64,000 nucleotides of DNA from Silicimonas algicola (GTDB lineage Bacteria; Pseudomonadota; Alphaproteobacteria; Rhodobacterales; Rhodobacteraceae): NCBI RefSeq assembly GCF_003148765.1, contig NZ_QGGV01000010.1, forward strand, positions 62,001 to 126,000, given 5' to 3'. Each line of letters begins with the position of its first letter. The first letter of the stretch is position 1. The notes beneath the pieces were generated by a model. The model was not told the origin of the DNA and did not search any database. It saw nothing but the letters and a program-made list of their open reading frames with translations. Positions 44,025 through 52,640 of the stretch are shown here, in pieces. A program made the translations under genes and the position numbers.

Positions 44025-44773
44025 CGCGCCAGCCCCAGCCGGGCGCGGATGCCCTCGTCCCTCAACGAGATCTCCTGTCCCAGGAACTCGTCCGCTTCCG
44101 GGCCGCACATCCACAAAAGAGCCTTCGCCGGCCACTCGGGCGGGACGTGGTCCGACCACTCCAGCCGAGAGACCGGGTTGATCCCGCTTGCCTTGATCTC
44201 GCGCTGCATTTCGGTCGCCACCGTTCCGGGCGACAGCCCCATGACCCGCACGCCGGACGGCCCGGCCTCAAGATGCGCGGACCGCGTCAGCATCGCCGCC
44301 CCCGCCTTCGACGCGCAATAATGCGACCAGGCCTCGACCGGGCTGTGGGCCGCGCCCGACGACACGGTCAGGATCGTCCCCCGCCCGCGAGCGATCATGC
44401 CGGGCAGGACGGCGCGCATCCCGTGGTAGACACCCTTCAGGTTGACGTCGATCGCCGTGCCCCATCCTGCCGGGTCGGACGACGCGAGATGCGCGATCGG
44501 CTCGATCACCCCCGCGTTGTTGACGAGGACGTCTACCGGCCCGAATTTCGCCTCGGCCTCGGCCACCGCGCCCGCCACCTCGTCGTAGCGCGCCACGTCG
44601 CACGGCACGGCAAGCGCCGCCTCGCCCAGACGCCCGGCCAGATCGCGAATGGCATCCGCGCCACGCGCCAACAGGACGACACGCGCACCCGCGCCGACGA
44701 ACGTCTCGGCCGCCGCGGCGCCTATGCCTCGGCTCGCTCCCGAAATGATCACGGTTTTGCCATCGGCTTCCAT
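44021..44773 (-). CDS. short-chain dehydrogenase/reductase
   Basis: 250 residues. Cofactor motif SGASRGIG (11-18), NNAG at 85-88, and the catalytic Ser139, Tyr152 and Lys156. Strong SD AAAGGAGG before the ATG. Paired with the hydratase gene, so both may act on an acyl or hydroxy-acid substrate, not identifiable from sequence. Confidence 0.93.
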   Translation of the reverse strand: MEADGKTVIISGASRGIGAAAAETFVGAGARVVLLARGADAIRDLAGRLGEAALAVPCDVARYDEVAGAVAEAEAKFGPVDVLVNNAGVIEPIAHLASSDPAGWGTAIDVNLKGVYHGMRAVLPGMIARGRGTILTVSSGAAHSPVEAWSHYCASKAGAAMLTRSAHLEAGPSGVRVMGLSPGTVATEMQREIKASGINPVSRLEWSDHVPPEWPAKALLWMCGPEADEFLGQEISLRDEGIRARLGLAR

Positions 44774-44921
44774 ATATTTTGCCTCCTTTTGGCCGCACTG
44801 CGTGCTATCACGGTCACGTTCGGCCTGTCGACGGCGCGAGGGTCAGGGTTTTCTTGACCGCTCGGGTTCCGCCTCGGAACGTCGCCGATATTAAACGCAA
44901 TCAGATCACCGGATAACGCCT

Positions 44922-46418
44922 ATGACTTTTCACCGCACCCTGACGATGACCTCCGTGCTGGCCCTGATGGCCGGCCCTGCGCTGGCCGACCTGACCGCCG
45001 AGGAGGTTCTTGCCGACCAGATCAGCCAGATCGAGATGTACGGCTTCACCGCCGAGGTCATGGACCAGAACCGCTCGGGCGACACCCTGAGCGTCGGATC
45101 GCTCGTCGCCTCGGCTATGGCGGGCGAGGGCAATTTCAAGGTCAGCATGGGCGGCGTCCGCCTCGTCGAGCAAGGCGACGGCACGGTCAAGGTCGAGTAC
45201 CCGGCAGTGATGCCGATGACCGTCAGCGGCACGTCTGAGGATGGCGAGACGTTCGAGATGTCGATCTCGATCAGCCTGACCGGGGCGGACGTGACGGCGT
45301 CGGGCTCGACCGAGCTGATCCGCTACGACTTCGACATCGAGCGCGTCGCGGTGACCGAGATCGAGTTCCTCGCGCCCGAGGAAGCCAAGGACATGGACAT
45401 GTCCGTCGACGTGGCTTTCGTGAACCTCACCGGCTTCACCGAGCTCGCGGCGGGCGCCGTGCGCGACTATACGGCCGAGTTCGCAACCGAGAGCCTCACC
45501 TTCGCCGTCGACGCCAATGTCGAGGAGGGCGAGGAGCCGGGCCATTTCCGCTTCGAAGGATCGAGCCAGGACCTGACCAGCAGCTACAGCGGCTCGGTCG
45601 GGCAGCAGGACCTGATGGCCTCCTTCGCCGAATCGATCAGAAACGGCAACCGGACCGAGGGCACCGCCGCCTTCGGCCCCACGACCTATACCTTCAACGT
45701 CGATTCCCCCGATGGCACGATGGAAGGCGCGGTCGCGGTCGCCGAGGGCGACTTCCAGTTCAAGATGAACGAGGACGGTCTCGACTATGGCGGCATGAAC
45801 CGCGACATCACTCTGACCGTCGGCGGATCGTCGATCCCCTTCCCGCCGATGACCTTCAAGCTGGCCGAGTCCGAGGGCCGTTTCGCCATGCCCGTGGTGC
45901 CAGGCGAGGAAAGCCAGGACTTCGGCCTTCGCATGGCGATGAAGGGCCTCGAGATCGATCCGATGATCTGGAACATGTTCGATCCCGCCGGCCAGCTTGC
46001 GCATGACCCGGCGACGCTAATCATCGACATCGACGGCGAGGGCGTGCTGTCGGCCGACGTGTTCGACCCCGAATTCGCGGACAGCGGCGAGGTTCCGGGC
46101 CAGCTCGACGCTCTCAACGTCAACGAGATCGAGCTGTCCGTCGCGGGCGCGCGGCTCACGGGCGACGGCGACTTCACCTTCGACAACTCCTCGCCGATGC
46201 CCGTGCCGTCTGGCGTTCTCAACATGATGCTGACGGGCGGCAACGGCCTTCTCGACACTCTGGTCGGCATGGGCCTCGTGCCCGAAGATCAGGCCATGGG
46301 CGCACGCATGATGATGGGCCTCTTCGCCCGTCCGGGCGATGGCGACGACACCCTTGTCTCGACCATCGAGTTCAATGAAGACGGCTCGATCATGGCGAAC
46401 GGCCAGCGCATCAAGTGA
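44922..46418 (+). CDS. DUF2125 family periplasmic protein
   Basis: 498 residues. Signal peptide MTFHRTLTMTSVLALMAGPALAD; long, acidic, beta-rich mature part (DUF2125-like) with no cysteine-based motif or catalytic residues evident. It ends TLVSTIEFNEDGSIMANGQRIK. The next gene is a paralogue with the same ending. Function unknown; probably periplasmic or outer-membrane associated. Confidence 0.85.
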   Translation: MTFHRTLTMTSVLALMAGPALADLTAEEVLADQISQIEMYGFTAEVMDQNRSGDTLSVGSLVASAMAGEGNFKVSMGGVRLVEQGDGTVKVEYPAVMPMTVSGTSEDGETFEMSISISLTGADVTASGSTELIRYDFDIERVAVTEIEFLAPEEAKDMDMSVDVAFVNLTGFTELAAGAVRDYTAEFATESLTFAVDANVEEGEEPGHFRFEGSSQDLTSSYSGSVGQQDLMASFAESIRNGNRTEGTAAFGPTTYTFNVDSPDGTMEGAVAVAEGDFQFKMNEDGLDYGGMNRDITLTVGGSSIPFPPMTFKLAESEGRFAMPVVPGEESQDFGLRMAMKGLEIDPMIWNMFDPAGQLAHDPATLIIDIDGEGVLSADVFDPEFADSGEVPGQLDALNVNEIELSVAGARLTGDGDFTFDNSSPMPVPSGVLNMMLTGGNGLLDTLVGMGLVPEDQAMGARMMMGLFARPGDGDDTLVSTIEFNEDGSIMANGQRIK

Positions 46419-46424
46419 CGCGGG

Positions 46425-46453
46425 ACGGGCCCGCGCCGCAAGGCCGGGCCCGT
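46425..46453 (+). terminator. hairpin between the DUF2125 paralogues
   Basis: A perfect 9-bp stem ACGGGCCCG / CGGGCCCGT (46425-46433 with 46445-46453) lies between the two genes without a clear T-tract, so it may attenuate rather than terminate. Confidence 0.4.
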
Positions 46454-46465
46454 TGCCTTCGCTCC

Positions 46466-48100
46466 ATGCGACGGACCCTCGCCGCCCTTCTCTTCGCCGC
46501 TTCACCTTCGGCCGCCATCGCCCTGACGGCCGAAGACGCGCTGACCGAACACTTGAGCCTGCTCTCGCTCTTCGGCAACTTCGAGGTGGAGACGACCGGC
46601 ACCGCGCGCGGCGCCGACCGCCTCGAGGTCCGGGGCTTCAAGCTCACCTCCGAGAACCCGGACGAGCGGACCGAGATCACCCTCGGCGGCGTCGACCTCG
46701 TCGAACAACCGGACGGCGCCGTCCGCTTCGTCTACCCCAACCGCCTGCCTGTCGAGATCCGTATCCAGTCCGGAACGGACCAGCCCGTACTCGTCAGCGC
46801 GAGCTTCCTCTTCGACGGCGTACGGCACATCGTATCGGGCACGCCGGGCGACCTGGGCCACGACCTTGTCGCCGGCAGCCTGAGCCTCGAAGGCGTCGAC
46901 GTGACGGGGCTCGAGGACGACCGCGTCGAGGAAACGGCCTTCGACCTCGAGGACGTCGCGGCGACCTTCATGCGGTCGAACCAGGGCCGCGGAATGCACA
47001 GGATGACGCTCGATGTCGGGCACCTCTACGTTGCCAGCCTCTTCGACACGGCGAGCGGATCTGACGCATCCGGCATCGCGACCGGCGACGCAGACATCGC
47101 GGTGACCATCGGCAACCTGGCAGCCGCATCAAGCTACGAGGGCGGCGACATTCCGCGCCACAGTCTCGACCTCGCCTTGGGCAAGATCCTGTGGATCCAA
47201 TCGTCGGACACGTCCGACGAGGATGGAAGGCTGGACATGGAAGCCAGGGGCACTGGCGTCCGTCTGGCCTGGGACGTGCGCGTGAACCACTCCGACGAGG
47301 ACGGGGCGATCACCCCGCCGCTGCACAATGGCGAGCGCATCAGCGCCGACTTCGGATACGACAGCGTCGAGGCGACCGGGACGATCGAGATGCCGGAGGG
47401 TGCCGCCGCCTTTGCCTCGTCCGATCAGGGGGCGTCGGTCGAGCTCTCATTTTCCGAGGACAGGGCCCTGTTCTCGCTGGAGGCCCGGGGCAACGTCACG
47501 GATTATGCCCTCGCGGTCCCCGACGTGCCCGTGGACCGGCTGTCCTATGCCCTCGACGCCTTCGAGGTCGCCATCGAGTTCCCGCTCCTCGCAAAGGCCG
47601 AACCTCAGCCCTATTCGATGCGCTTCGGGCTTGCCGGCTTGACCTTCAACGACGAGATGTGGTCGCTGTTCGATCCGATCCGCAAGATCCCCCGCGATCC
47701 CATCTCTCTCGCGCTGGACATTGCGGGAACCACCATCGTCGCCATCGACTTCTTCGATGAGGACGCAACCGCGAGGCCCTACCCTGAAATCGTCGCGAAA
47801 CTAAAGACCCTCCGCGTCCTGGGCGCCGGTCTCGACCTCACCGGCTCGGGAGAGATCACCAGCCGGATCGAGGGGGCGACGCTCTCTACCGAGGGTCGTC
47901 TCGACGCGCGGCTCGTAGGGCTCAACGGGCTCCTCGACAGCCTGGCCGACCTCGAGCTTCTCTCCTCCGAGGAGACGATGGGTCTGAGGATGATGTTGGG
48001 CGTCTTCACCCGGCCCGGAGCCGGCTCGGACACGCTGGTCTCGACGATCGAGTTCGCGCCGGACGGAACGGTCAACGCCAACGGGCAGCGCATCAAGTGA
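46466..48100 (+). CDS. DUF2125 family periplasmic protein, paralogue 2
   Basis: 544 residues from the ATG at 46466. Signal peptide MRRTLAALLFAASPSAAIALTAEDALTEHL. It follows the same plan as the preceding gene: LTAE(D/E) start, a GGVDLVEQPDGAV element matching GGVRLVEQGDGTV, and the end TLVSTIEFAPDGTVNANGQRIK. A tandem duplication with strong divergence is evident. Function unknown. Confidence 0.82.
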   Translation: MRRTLAALLFAASPSAAIALTAEDALTEHLSLLSLFGNFEVETTGTARGADRLEVRGFKLTSENPDERTEITLGGVDLVEQPDGAVRFVYPNRLPVEIRIQSGTDQPVLVSASFLFDGVRHIVSGTPGDLGHDLVAGSLSLEGVDVTGLEDDRVEETAFDLEDVAATFMRSNQGRGMHRMTLDVGHLYVASLFDTASGSDASGIATGDADIAVTIGNLAAASSYEGGDIPRHSLDLALGKILWIQSSDTSDEDGRLDMEARGTGVRLAWDVRVNHSDEDGAITPPLHNGERISADFGYDSVEATGTIEMPEGAAAFASSDQGASVELSFSEDRALFSLEARGNVTDYALAVPDVPVDRLSYALDAFEVAIEFPLLAKAEPQPYSMRFGLAGLTFNDEMWSLFDPIRKIPRDPISLALDIAGTTIVAIDFFDEDATARPYPEIVAKLKTLRVLGAGLDLTGSGEITSRIEGATLSTEGRLDARLVGLNGLLDSLADLELLSSEETMGLRMMLGVFTRPGAGSDTLVSTIEFAPDGTVNANGQRIK

Positions 48101-48157
48101 TGCCCCGCCCGCCGCAGGTCGCTTGAAGCGCCTGTCCTCAGGGACTACCTCGTCGCC

Positions 48158-49501
48158 ATGCAGAACCTCTCCCAGCTCACAGCAGACCTCCTGACCGCCG
48201 CCCGCAAGGCCGGGGCCGACGCCGCCGACGCCATCGCGACCGACGGGCGCGCCGTGTCGATCGACGTGCGCGCCGGGGCCCTCGAACAGGCCGAGCGCGC
48301 CGAAGGCGTCGAGATCGGCCTCCGCGTCCTCCTTGGGCAAAGGCAGGCCTGCGTCTCGGCCTCGGACACCAAGCCCGAGACTCTGGCTGAAATGGCCGAA
48401 CGTGCCGTGGCAATGGCGCGGATCGCGCCCGAGGATCCCTTCATCGGCCTCGCCGATCCCGCAGAGCTGTCCGATACCCGCGACGCAATCGGCCTCGACC
48501 TTTGCGAGGACGCGCCCGAACCCTCCCCCGCCGACCTGGAAGACGCCGCCCGCCGTGCCGAGGCGACCGCCCTGTCGCACGAGGGCATCGCACAGGTCCA
48601 GTCCGCCGCCGCCTCCTACCACCGCACCCGCATCCACCTCGCCGCCACCAACGGCTTTTCGGGCGGATACGCGCGGTCGTCGCACTCGCTCTATTGCGTG
48701 GCCATCACGGGCGAAGGCACGAAGATGGAGCGTGACCACTACGGCGAGGCGCGGATCTACGGCGCCGACCTGCCCACGCCCGAAGAGGTGGGTCGCCTCG
48801 CTGCCGAGCGCACACTGTCGCGCGCGGGGGCGCGGAAGCCGAAGACCGGCGCCTTCCCCGTCCTCTACGACGAACGTGTCGCGGCGGGGCTGATCGGGCA
48901 CCTCCTCTCGGCCGCCAACGGCGCTTCCGTCGCGCGCGGCAGCTCCTGGCTGCGTGGCCTCCTGGGCGAGCAGGTTCTGCCGGATACCCTCTCCATCGTC
49001 GAGGAACCGCACCGCGTCCGCACGTCGGGCTCGAAGCCTTTCGACGGCGAGGGCCTTCGGACGGCCCGCCGCGAGATCGTCACCGACGGACGCCTCAATG
49101 GCTGGACGCTCGACCTCGCCACCGCCCGCCAACTCGGGATGCAAAGCACGGCCAGCGCCGGGCGTGGCCCGTCCTCGCCGCCGTCTCCCACCCTCAGCAA
49201 CATCGCGCTGACTCAGGGCGACGCCACGCGCGACGACCTGATCCGCGACATGGGCACCGGGCTTCTGGTGACCTCGCTCATCGGCTCGTCGATCAACGCG
49301 ACGACGGGCGATTACTCGCGCGGCGCTTCGGGGTTCTGGATCGAGAAGGGGCAGATCGCCTATCCGGTCAACGAATGCACCATCGCGGGCAACCTGCGCG
49401 ACATGCTGCGCTCTATCGTGCCGGCGAACGACGCCCGGCCGTGGACGGGCCGCGTCGTGCCGTCGCTCCTGGTTGAAGGTCTTGTCCTTGCCGGCGACTG
49501 A
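48158..49501 (+). CDS. pmbA: PmbA/TldE-like metalloprotease subunit
   Basis: 447 residues. It has the TldD/PmbA architecture: N-terminal GADAADAIATDGRAVSIDVRAGALEQAERAEG, central YHRTRIHLAATNGFSGGYARSSHS, and C-terminal TGLLVTSLIGSSINATTGDYSRGASGFWIEKGQIAYPVNECTIAGNLRDML. PmbA lacks the HExxxH of TldD and acts with it in peptide processing and antitoxin decay. No tldD is adjacent. Confidence 0.93.
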   Translation: MQNLSQLTADLLTAARKAGADAADAIATDGRAVSIDVRAGALEQAERAEGVEIGLRVLLGQRQACVSASDTKPETLAEMAERAVAMARIAPEDPFIGLADPAELSDTRDAIGLDLCEDAPEPSPADLEDAARRAEATALSHEGIAQVQSAAASYHRTRIHLAATNGFSGGYARSSHSLYCVAITGEGTKMERDHYGEARIYGADLPTPEEVGRLAAERTLSRAGARKPKTGAFPVLYDERVAAGLIGHLLSAANGASVARGSSWLRGLLGEQVLPDTLSIVEEPHRVRTSGSKPFDGEGLRTARREIVTDGRLNGWTLDLATARQLGMQSTASAGRGPSSPPSPTLSNIALTQGDATRDDLIRDMGTGLLVTSLIGSSINATTGDYSRGASGFWIEKGQIAYPVNECTIAGNLRDMLRSIVPANDARPWTGRVVPSLLVEGLVLAGD

Positions 49502-50258
49502 CCTTGACCTCCTGCACGAGACCGCGCTCGAAGCGGGCGAGATCGCCCGGCGCTTCTGGCGCGAGGATCCGCAAGTCTGGGACAAGGGCGGCGACGATCC
49601 GGTTTCCGAGGCCGACTTCGCCGTCGACACTCACCTGAAGCAGCGCCTCCTGGCCGCGCGGCCCGACTATGGCTGGGTCAGCGAGGAGACCGCCGACGAC
49701 ATGAGCCGGCTCGACCGCGAGCGGGTGTTCATCATCGACCCCATCGACGGCACCCGAGCCTTCGTGGCGGGCGAGAAGACCTGGGCGCACTCCCTCGCCA
49801 TCGCCGAGGCGGGACGCATCATCGCCGCCTGCGTCTACCTGCCGGTCCGCGACAAGCTCTACCTCGCCCGCAAAGGCGGCGGCGCGACCCTGAACGGCGC
49901 ATCGGTCATGGCGTCCGAGCGCGGCGAACTCGACGGCGCGACTGTCTTAAGCCCAAAGGTCAGCTTCCGCCCCGAGTTCTGGACTGCCGGCCCGCCGCCC
50001 GTCGAACGGCACTTCCGCCCGTCCCTGGCCTATCGCATGGCGCTGGTCGCCGAAGGCCGCTTCGACGCCATGATGACGCTTCGCCCGGCCTGGGAATGGG
50101 ACATCGCCGCCGGGGCGCTTCTGGTCGCCGAGGCAGGGGGCGAGGTCACCGACCGGCGCGGCCGCCCGCTGACCTTCAACAGCCCCGCCCGCCAGACCGA
50201 GGGCGTCGTCACCGCAGGCGGCGCGGTCCACGCGGCGCTCTTGTCGGGCCTCGCCTAG
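49473..50258 (+). CDS. cysQ: inositol monophosphatase family phosphatase (CysQ-like)
   Basis: 261 residues from a TTG at 49473, overlapping pmbA by 29 bases. Metal-binding motifs: Glu71 in SEETADD, DPIDGT at 89-94, and WEWDIAAGALLVAEAGG near 208. It hydrolyses a sugar or nucleotide phosphate such as PAP or myo-inositol phosphate. The 3' end lies in the left copy of a 34-bp direct repeat. Confidence 0.88.
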   Translation: MKVLSLPATDLDLLHETALEAGEIARRFWREDPQVWDKGGDDPVSEADFAVDTHLKQRLLAARPDYGWVSEETADDMSRLDRERVFIIDPIDGTRAFVAGEKTWAHSLAIAEAGRIIAACVYLPVRDKLYLARKGGGATLNGASVMASERGELDGATVLSPKVSFRPEFWTAGPPPVERHFRPSLAYRMALVAEGRFDAMMTLRPAWEWDIAAGALLVAEAGGEVTDRRGRPLTFNSPARQTEGVVTAGGAVHAALLSGLA

Positions 50259-50274
50259 TGCCAATAGCCCCCGG
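50241..50274 (+). repeat. 34-bp direct repeat, left copy
   Basis: 31 of 34 bases match 50753-50786 by eye. It spans the cysQ stop. Read on the minus strand it encodes AGGYWH-stop, close to the DinB end AGGYWR-stop. Confidence 0.85.
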
Positions 50275-50412
50275 CCGGTCCAGCCTGAGAGATTACCACC
50301 CGTCAAGCTGCAGGAGCCCATCATCACCGGTTCACCGTACGGCACGCGTTTGTGGACCAACGGAATGCATCGAACGTGATTCACCGTAAGACGTCATTCG
50401 ACGAATAGGATT
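50275..50412. other. left part of the AT-rich insertion, no gene seen
   Basis: 138 bases between the left repeat and the small gene. It contains two nearby copies of TTCACCGTA (about 50331 and 50381) and a short inverted pair AGGATT/AATCCT near 50405. Nothing codes. Confidence 0.5.
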
Positions 50413-50682
50413 CTAATCCTTTCTGCTAAAATGCACTTTGTACGAAATTAACAAAAGAATTAACCCCACGGCTGCTCCAGCGCAAAACATATAAAACAAA
50501 TCGTTTGGCTCCACAGAGCCAGAAAAGTACGACAGTAAGGTCAATAGGGTTAAAACCAAAATGATGTTCAAGATCAGCAGCGCTACGGCTTGGCTTCTGT
50601 GATCTTTGATTGTCAGGCTTGCTATAATCATTAGCCCGCCCAAAACGCTCGGCGTTAAGAGAAAAATCACCCACGTGTTCAA
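50413..50682 (-). CDS. AT-rich small membrane protein, unknown family
   Basis: About 89 residues from a TTG at 50682, which follows AAGGAAG; an ATG at 50748 would add 22 residues (MATTGTSGG) that lie in the decayed cysQ-like repeat and are doubtful. Three membrane helices are visible (TWVIFLLTPSVLGGLMIIA, ALLILNIILVLTLLTLLSYF, DLFYMFCAGAAVGLILLLISY), ending KVHFSRKD. The base composition is strikingly AT-rich against the neighbours. Located between two 34-bp direct repeats, so probably a recent insertion. No function can be named. Confidence 0.6.
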   Translation of the reverse strand: MNTWVIFLLTPSVLGGLMIIASLTIKDHRSQAVALLILNIILVLTLLTLLSYFSGSVEPNDLFYMFCAGAAVGLILLLISYKVHFSRKD

Positions 50683-50752
50683 TCTTTTCTTCCTTGCGCA
50701 GTTCCAGCCTAGCCCGTCGTCACCGCCGGAGGTGCCAGTCGTGGCCACGTTA

Positions 50753-50786
50753 TTGTCGGGCCTGGGCTAGCGCCAATAGCCCCCGG
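50753..50786 (+). repeat. 34-bp direct repeat, right copy
   Basis: Matches the left copy at 50241-50274 with three mismatches. It contains the end of the DinB gene. About 40 bases to its left (from 50715) look like a decayed cysQ 3' end, with one indel and many changes. Confidence 0.85.
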
Positions 50787-51291
50787 CAGTCTCCGCCCTG
50801 TCATACTCCAGGTAGAACTCGTCGAGCTGCGGCGGCGCCACGCCCGCGTCCTGAAGCTGGACGTGCGCCTGCCCCCGGTGATGCACCTGGTGCTGGACGA
50901 GGTGGAGGATCAGGGCCGCGACGGTCTCCTCGATCCGGCCCACGTCGCGCTCGGTCACCCGCGTCTCACTCAACCGCTCCGGCGTCATCGCGCGGCAGAA
51001 GGCCGCGAAGCGCATGTCGGCCTCGGCCTGTAGGACGGAAAGCGTGGCGGCATCGCGCACCTCATCTCGGTCGTAGACGGCAAGACCCCGCCCGCCGGCC
51101 TCCAACGCGTCGATGTAGTAGAGGTCGACCTCGTAGACGTGGTTCAGCGTCTTCCAGAGGGATCTAAAGAACCCCGGTCGGTCCGCGATAAACGCGTCCT
51201 GAGACAGCCCCTTCACTGCATCGTAAAGCGTCCGGTTCGCCCAGGCGTTGTTCAGCGCCATGGCGAGCCAGGGATTTTCGCCTGCGTCCAT
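50767..51291 (-). CDS. DinB-family putative metal-dependent hydrolase
   Basis: 174 residues from the ATG at 51291 after GGGAGGACGG (a longer open frame to 51372 lacks such a site). The DinB four-helix pattern is LNNAWANRTLYDAV, WKTLNHVYEVDLYYIDAL and HLVQHQVHHRGQAHVQLQDAG, with three His expected to hold a metal. DinB-like proteins take part in thiol or damage responses; substrate unknown. Its end lies in the right repeat copy. Confidence 0.88.
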   Translation of the reverse strand: MDAGENPWLAMALNNAWANRTLYDAVKGLSQDAFIADRPGFFRSLWKTLNHVYEVDLYYIDALEAGGRGLAVYDRDEVRDAATLSVLQAEADMRFAAFCRAMTPERLSETRVTERDVGRIEETVAALILHLVQHQVHHRGQAHVQLQDAGVAPPQLDEFYLEYDRAETAGGYWR

Positions 51292-51348
51292 CAAGCCGTC
51301 CTCCCGAAACTTCTGGACGGACTCCGGCCCCTGTGATTCCGTCGCGCC

Positions 51349-51909
51349 ATGCATCGATCCTATACGCCCCACCTCGTCACCGCAGCGGTCATCGCCCTCT
51401 CGGCGCTGTACCTACTGTGGATCGGGCGCGTCCCCTGGTGCGAATGCGGCTACGTCAAGCTGTGGCACGGCGAGACGATGTCGAGCGAGAACAGCCAGCA
51501 CATCTCGGACTGGTACACCCCCAGCCACATCATCCACGGCCTCTTGTTCTACGCGGGTCTCTGGCTGGTCGCGCGGAGGCTGTCCTTCGGCTGGCGCCTG
51601 ACCATCGCCACCGTGATCGAATGCGCCTGGGAGATCATCGAGAACTCCGACGCCATCATCGAGCGCTACCGCGCCGTCACGATCTCGCTCGACTACTACG
51701 GGGACAGCGTGCTGAACACGGTCGCGGACGTCCTCGCCATGATCCTGGGCTTCTGGCTGGCCCGCGTGCTTCCCGTCTGGGTCAGCGTCGCGCTCGTAAT
51801 CTTCTTCGAGGTGCTGACGGCCTGGGTGATCCGGGACGGCCTCGTCCTGAACGTGTTGATGTTGCTCTGGCCGCTCGAAGGTGTCATGGAGTGGCAGTCG
51901 GGCGGCTAG
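51349..51909 (+). CDS. DUF2585 (UPF0314) membrane protein
   Basis: 186 residues with four or five membrane helices. Conserved loop: WCECGYVKLWHGETMSSENSQHISDWYTPSHIIHGLLFY, then ECAWEIIENSDAIIERYR. This is the DUF2585 family, typical of alphaproteobacteria, function unknown. Divergent from the DinB gene. Confidence 0.92.
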   Translation: MHRSYTPHLVTAAVIALSALYLLWIGRVPWCECGYVKLWHGETMSSENSQHISDWYTPSHIIHGLLFYAGLWLVARRLSFGWRLTIATVIECAWEIIENSDAIIERYRAVTISLDYYGDSVLNTVADVLAMILGFWLARVLPVWVSVALVIFFEVLTAWVIRDGLVLNVLMLLWPLEGVMEWQSGG

Positions 51910-51951
51910 GCAAGCCCCCTGCCTCTAGCATCCCGCACTTCAGTGTTAGCG

Positions 51952-52461
51952 CTAGTTGGCCCCCGCCTCGTCACGGATGGTCGCCTGAAAGTTGCCGTCG
52001 ATCGTGACGCCGACCTGCGGATCGACCACGAGCCCACCAGTGGGATCGGGCGTCAGGGTGGCGACAACACTGCCCGCCAGCACCAGGTCACCGCCTGTCG
52101 ATTGGAAGGCGTTCAGGGACAGGTCGACATTCTCGCTTCCGGCAACCAACGTTCCATCGGTCCGCTGAAGTTCGACCCGCGCATCGATTGCCCGCGCTTC
52201 CACCGGCCCAGCCAGAACCTGCATCTCGATGGTCAGCGTTCCGGGACCGCCGTCACCTTCGGGGTCGGGCGTCCCGACCAGACGAACCTCGACTCTACCG
52301 TCGTTCTCCGTCCAGGTGCTGGTCGGCCCTTCTCCCGCACTGGCGACGATCCAGCGCGCGGGATCCAGATCCAGCGTTCCAGTGATCGAGCCGGTGCCGC
52401 TTTGTGCAACGAGGGGACCGGCCAGAAGGCAGATGGCAAGAGGGGCGGCCAGGCGTTTCAT
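51952..52461 (-). CDS. secreted protein of unknown function
   Basis: 169 residues. Signal peptide MKRLAAPLAICLLAGPLVAQ; mature part predicted beta-rich (ITGTLDLDPARWIVASAG, LTIEMQVLAGPVEARAIDARVELQ, GSVVATLTPDPTGGLVVDPQV). It may be a YceI-like lipocalin, but the match is not convincing. The 97-base gap behind it (52462-52558) shows no gene. Confidence 0.75.
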   Translation of the reverse strand: MKRLAAPLAICLLAGPLVAQSGTGSITGTLDLDPARWIVASAGEGPTSTWTENDGRVEVRLVGTPDPEGDGGPGTLTIEMQVLAGPVEARAIDARVELQRTDGTLVAGSENVDLSLNAFQSTGGDLVLAGSVVATLTPDPTGGLVVDPQVGVTIDGNFQATIRDEAGAN

Positions 52462-52558
52462 GCGTCCTTTCCCATGTCCGGGGCATCGGCAATCACAACC
52501 GATTGCCGCGACGCATGTTCCCGCCGTACCGGGAAGTGCGGCTTTTCAGCCGCCGGCA

Positions 52559-52636
52559 CTACTTCCTCCGGCCCTGAAGCCAGCGGAAGAAGAAGAACAG
52601 CGCCACCAGTGCCACGATCCAGAACAGCAGGTCCAT
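52559..52636 (-). CDS. 25-residue single-helix membrane peptide
   Basis: MDLLFWIVALVALFFFFRWL then QGRRK: one transmembrane helix followed by a positive end. The ATG at 52636 is preceded by GGGAG that overlaps the tdh stop region (52641), so it would be translated by coupling with tdh. No family is recognised. The match of SD, spacing and amino acid pattern makes it a plausible small gene. Confidence 0.5.
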   Translation of the reverse strand: MDLLFWIVALVALFFFFRWLQGRRK

Positions 52637-52640
52637 GAGG

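Noticed and set aside
50683-50748. The ATG at 50748 as start of the AT-rich membrane protein
   Set aside because: The extra 22 residues lie in the decayed cysQ-like repeat and no good SD precedes it; the TTG at 50682 fits better, although not proven.
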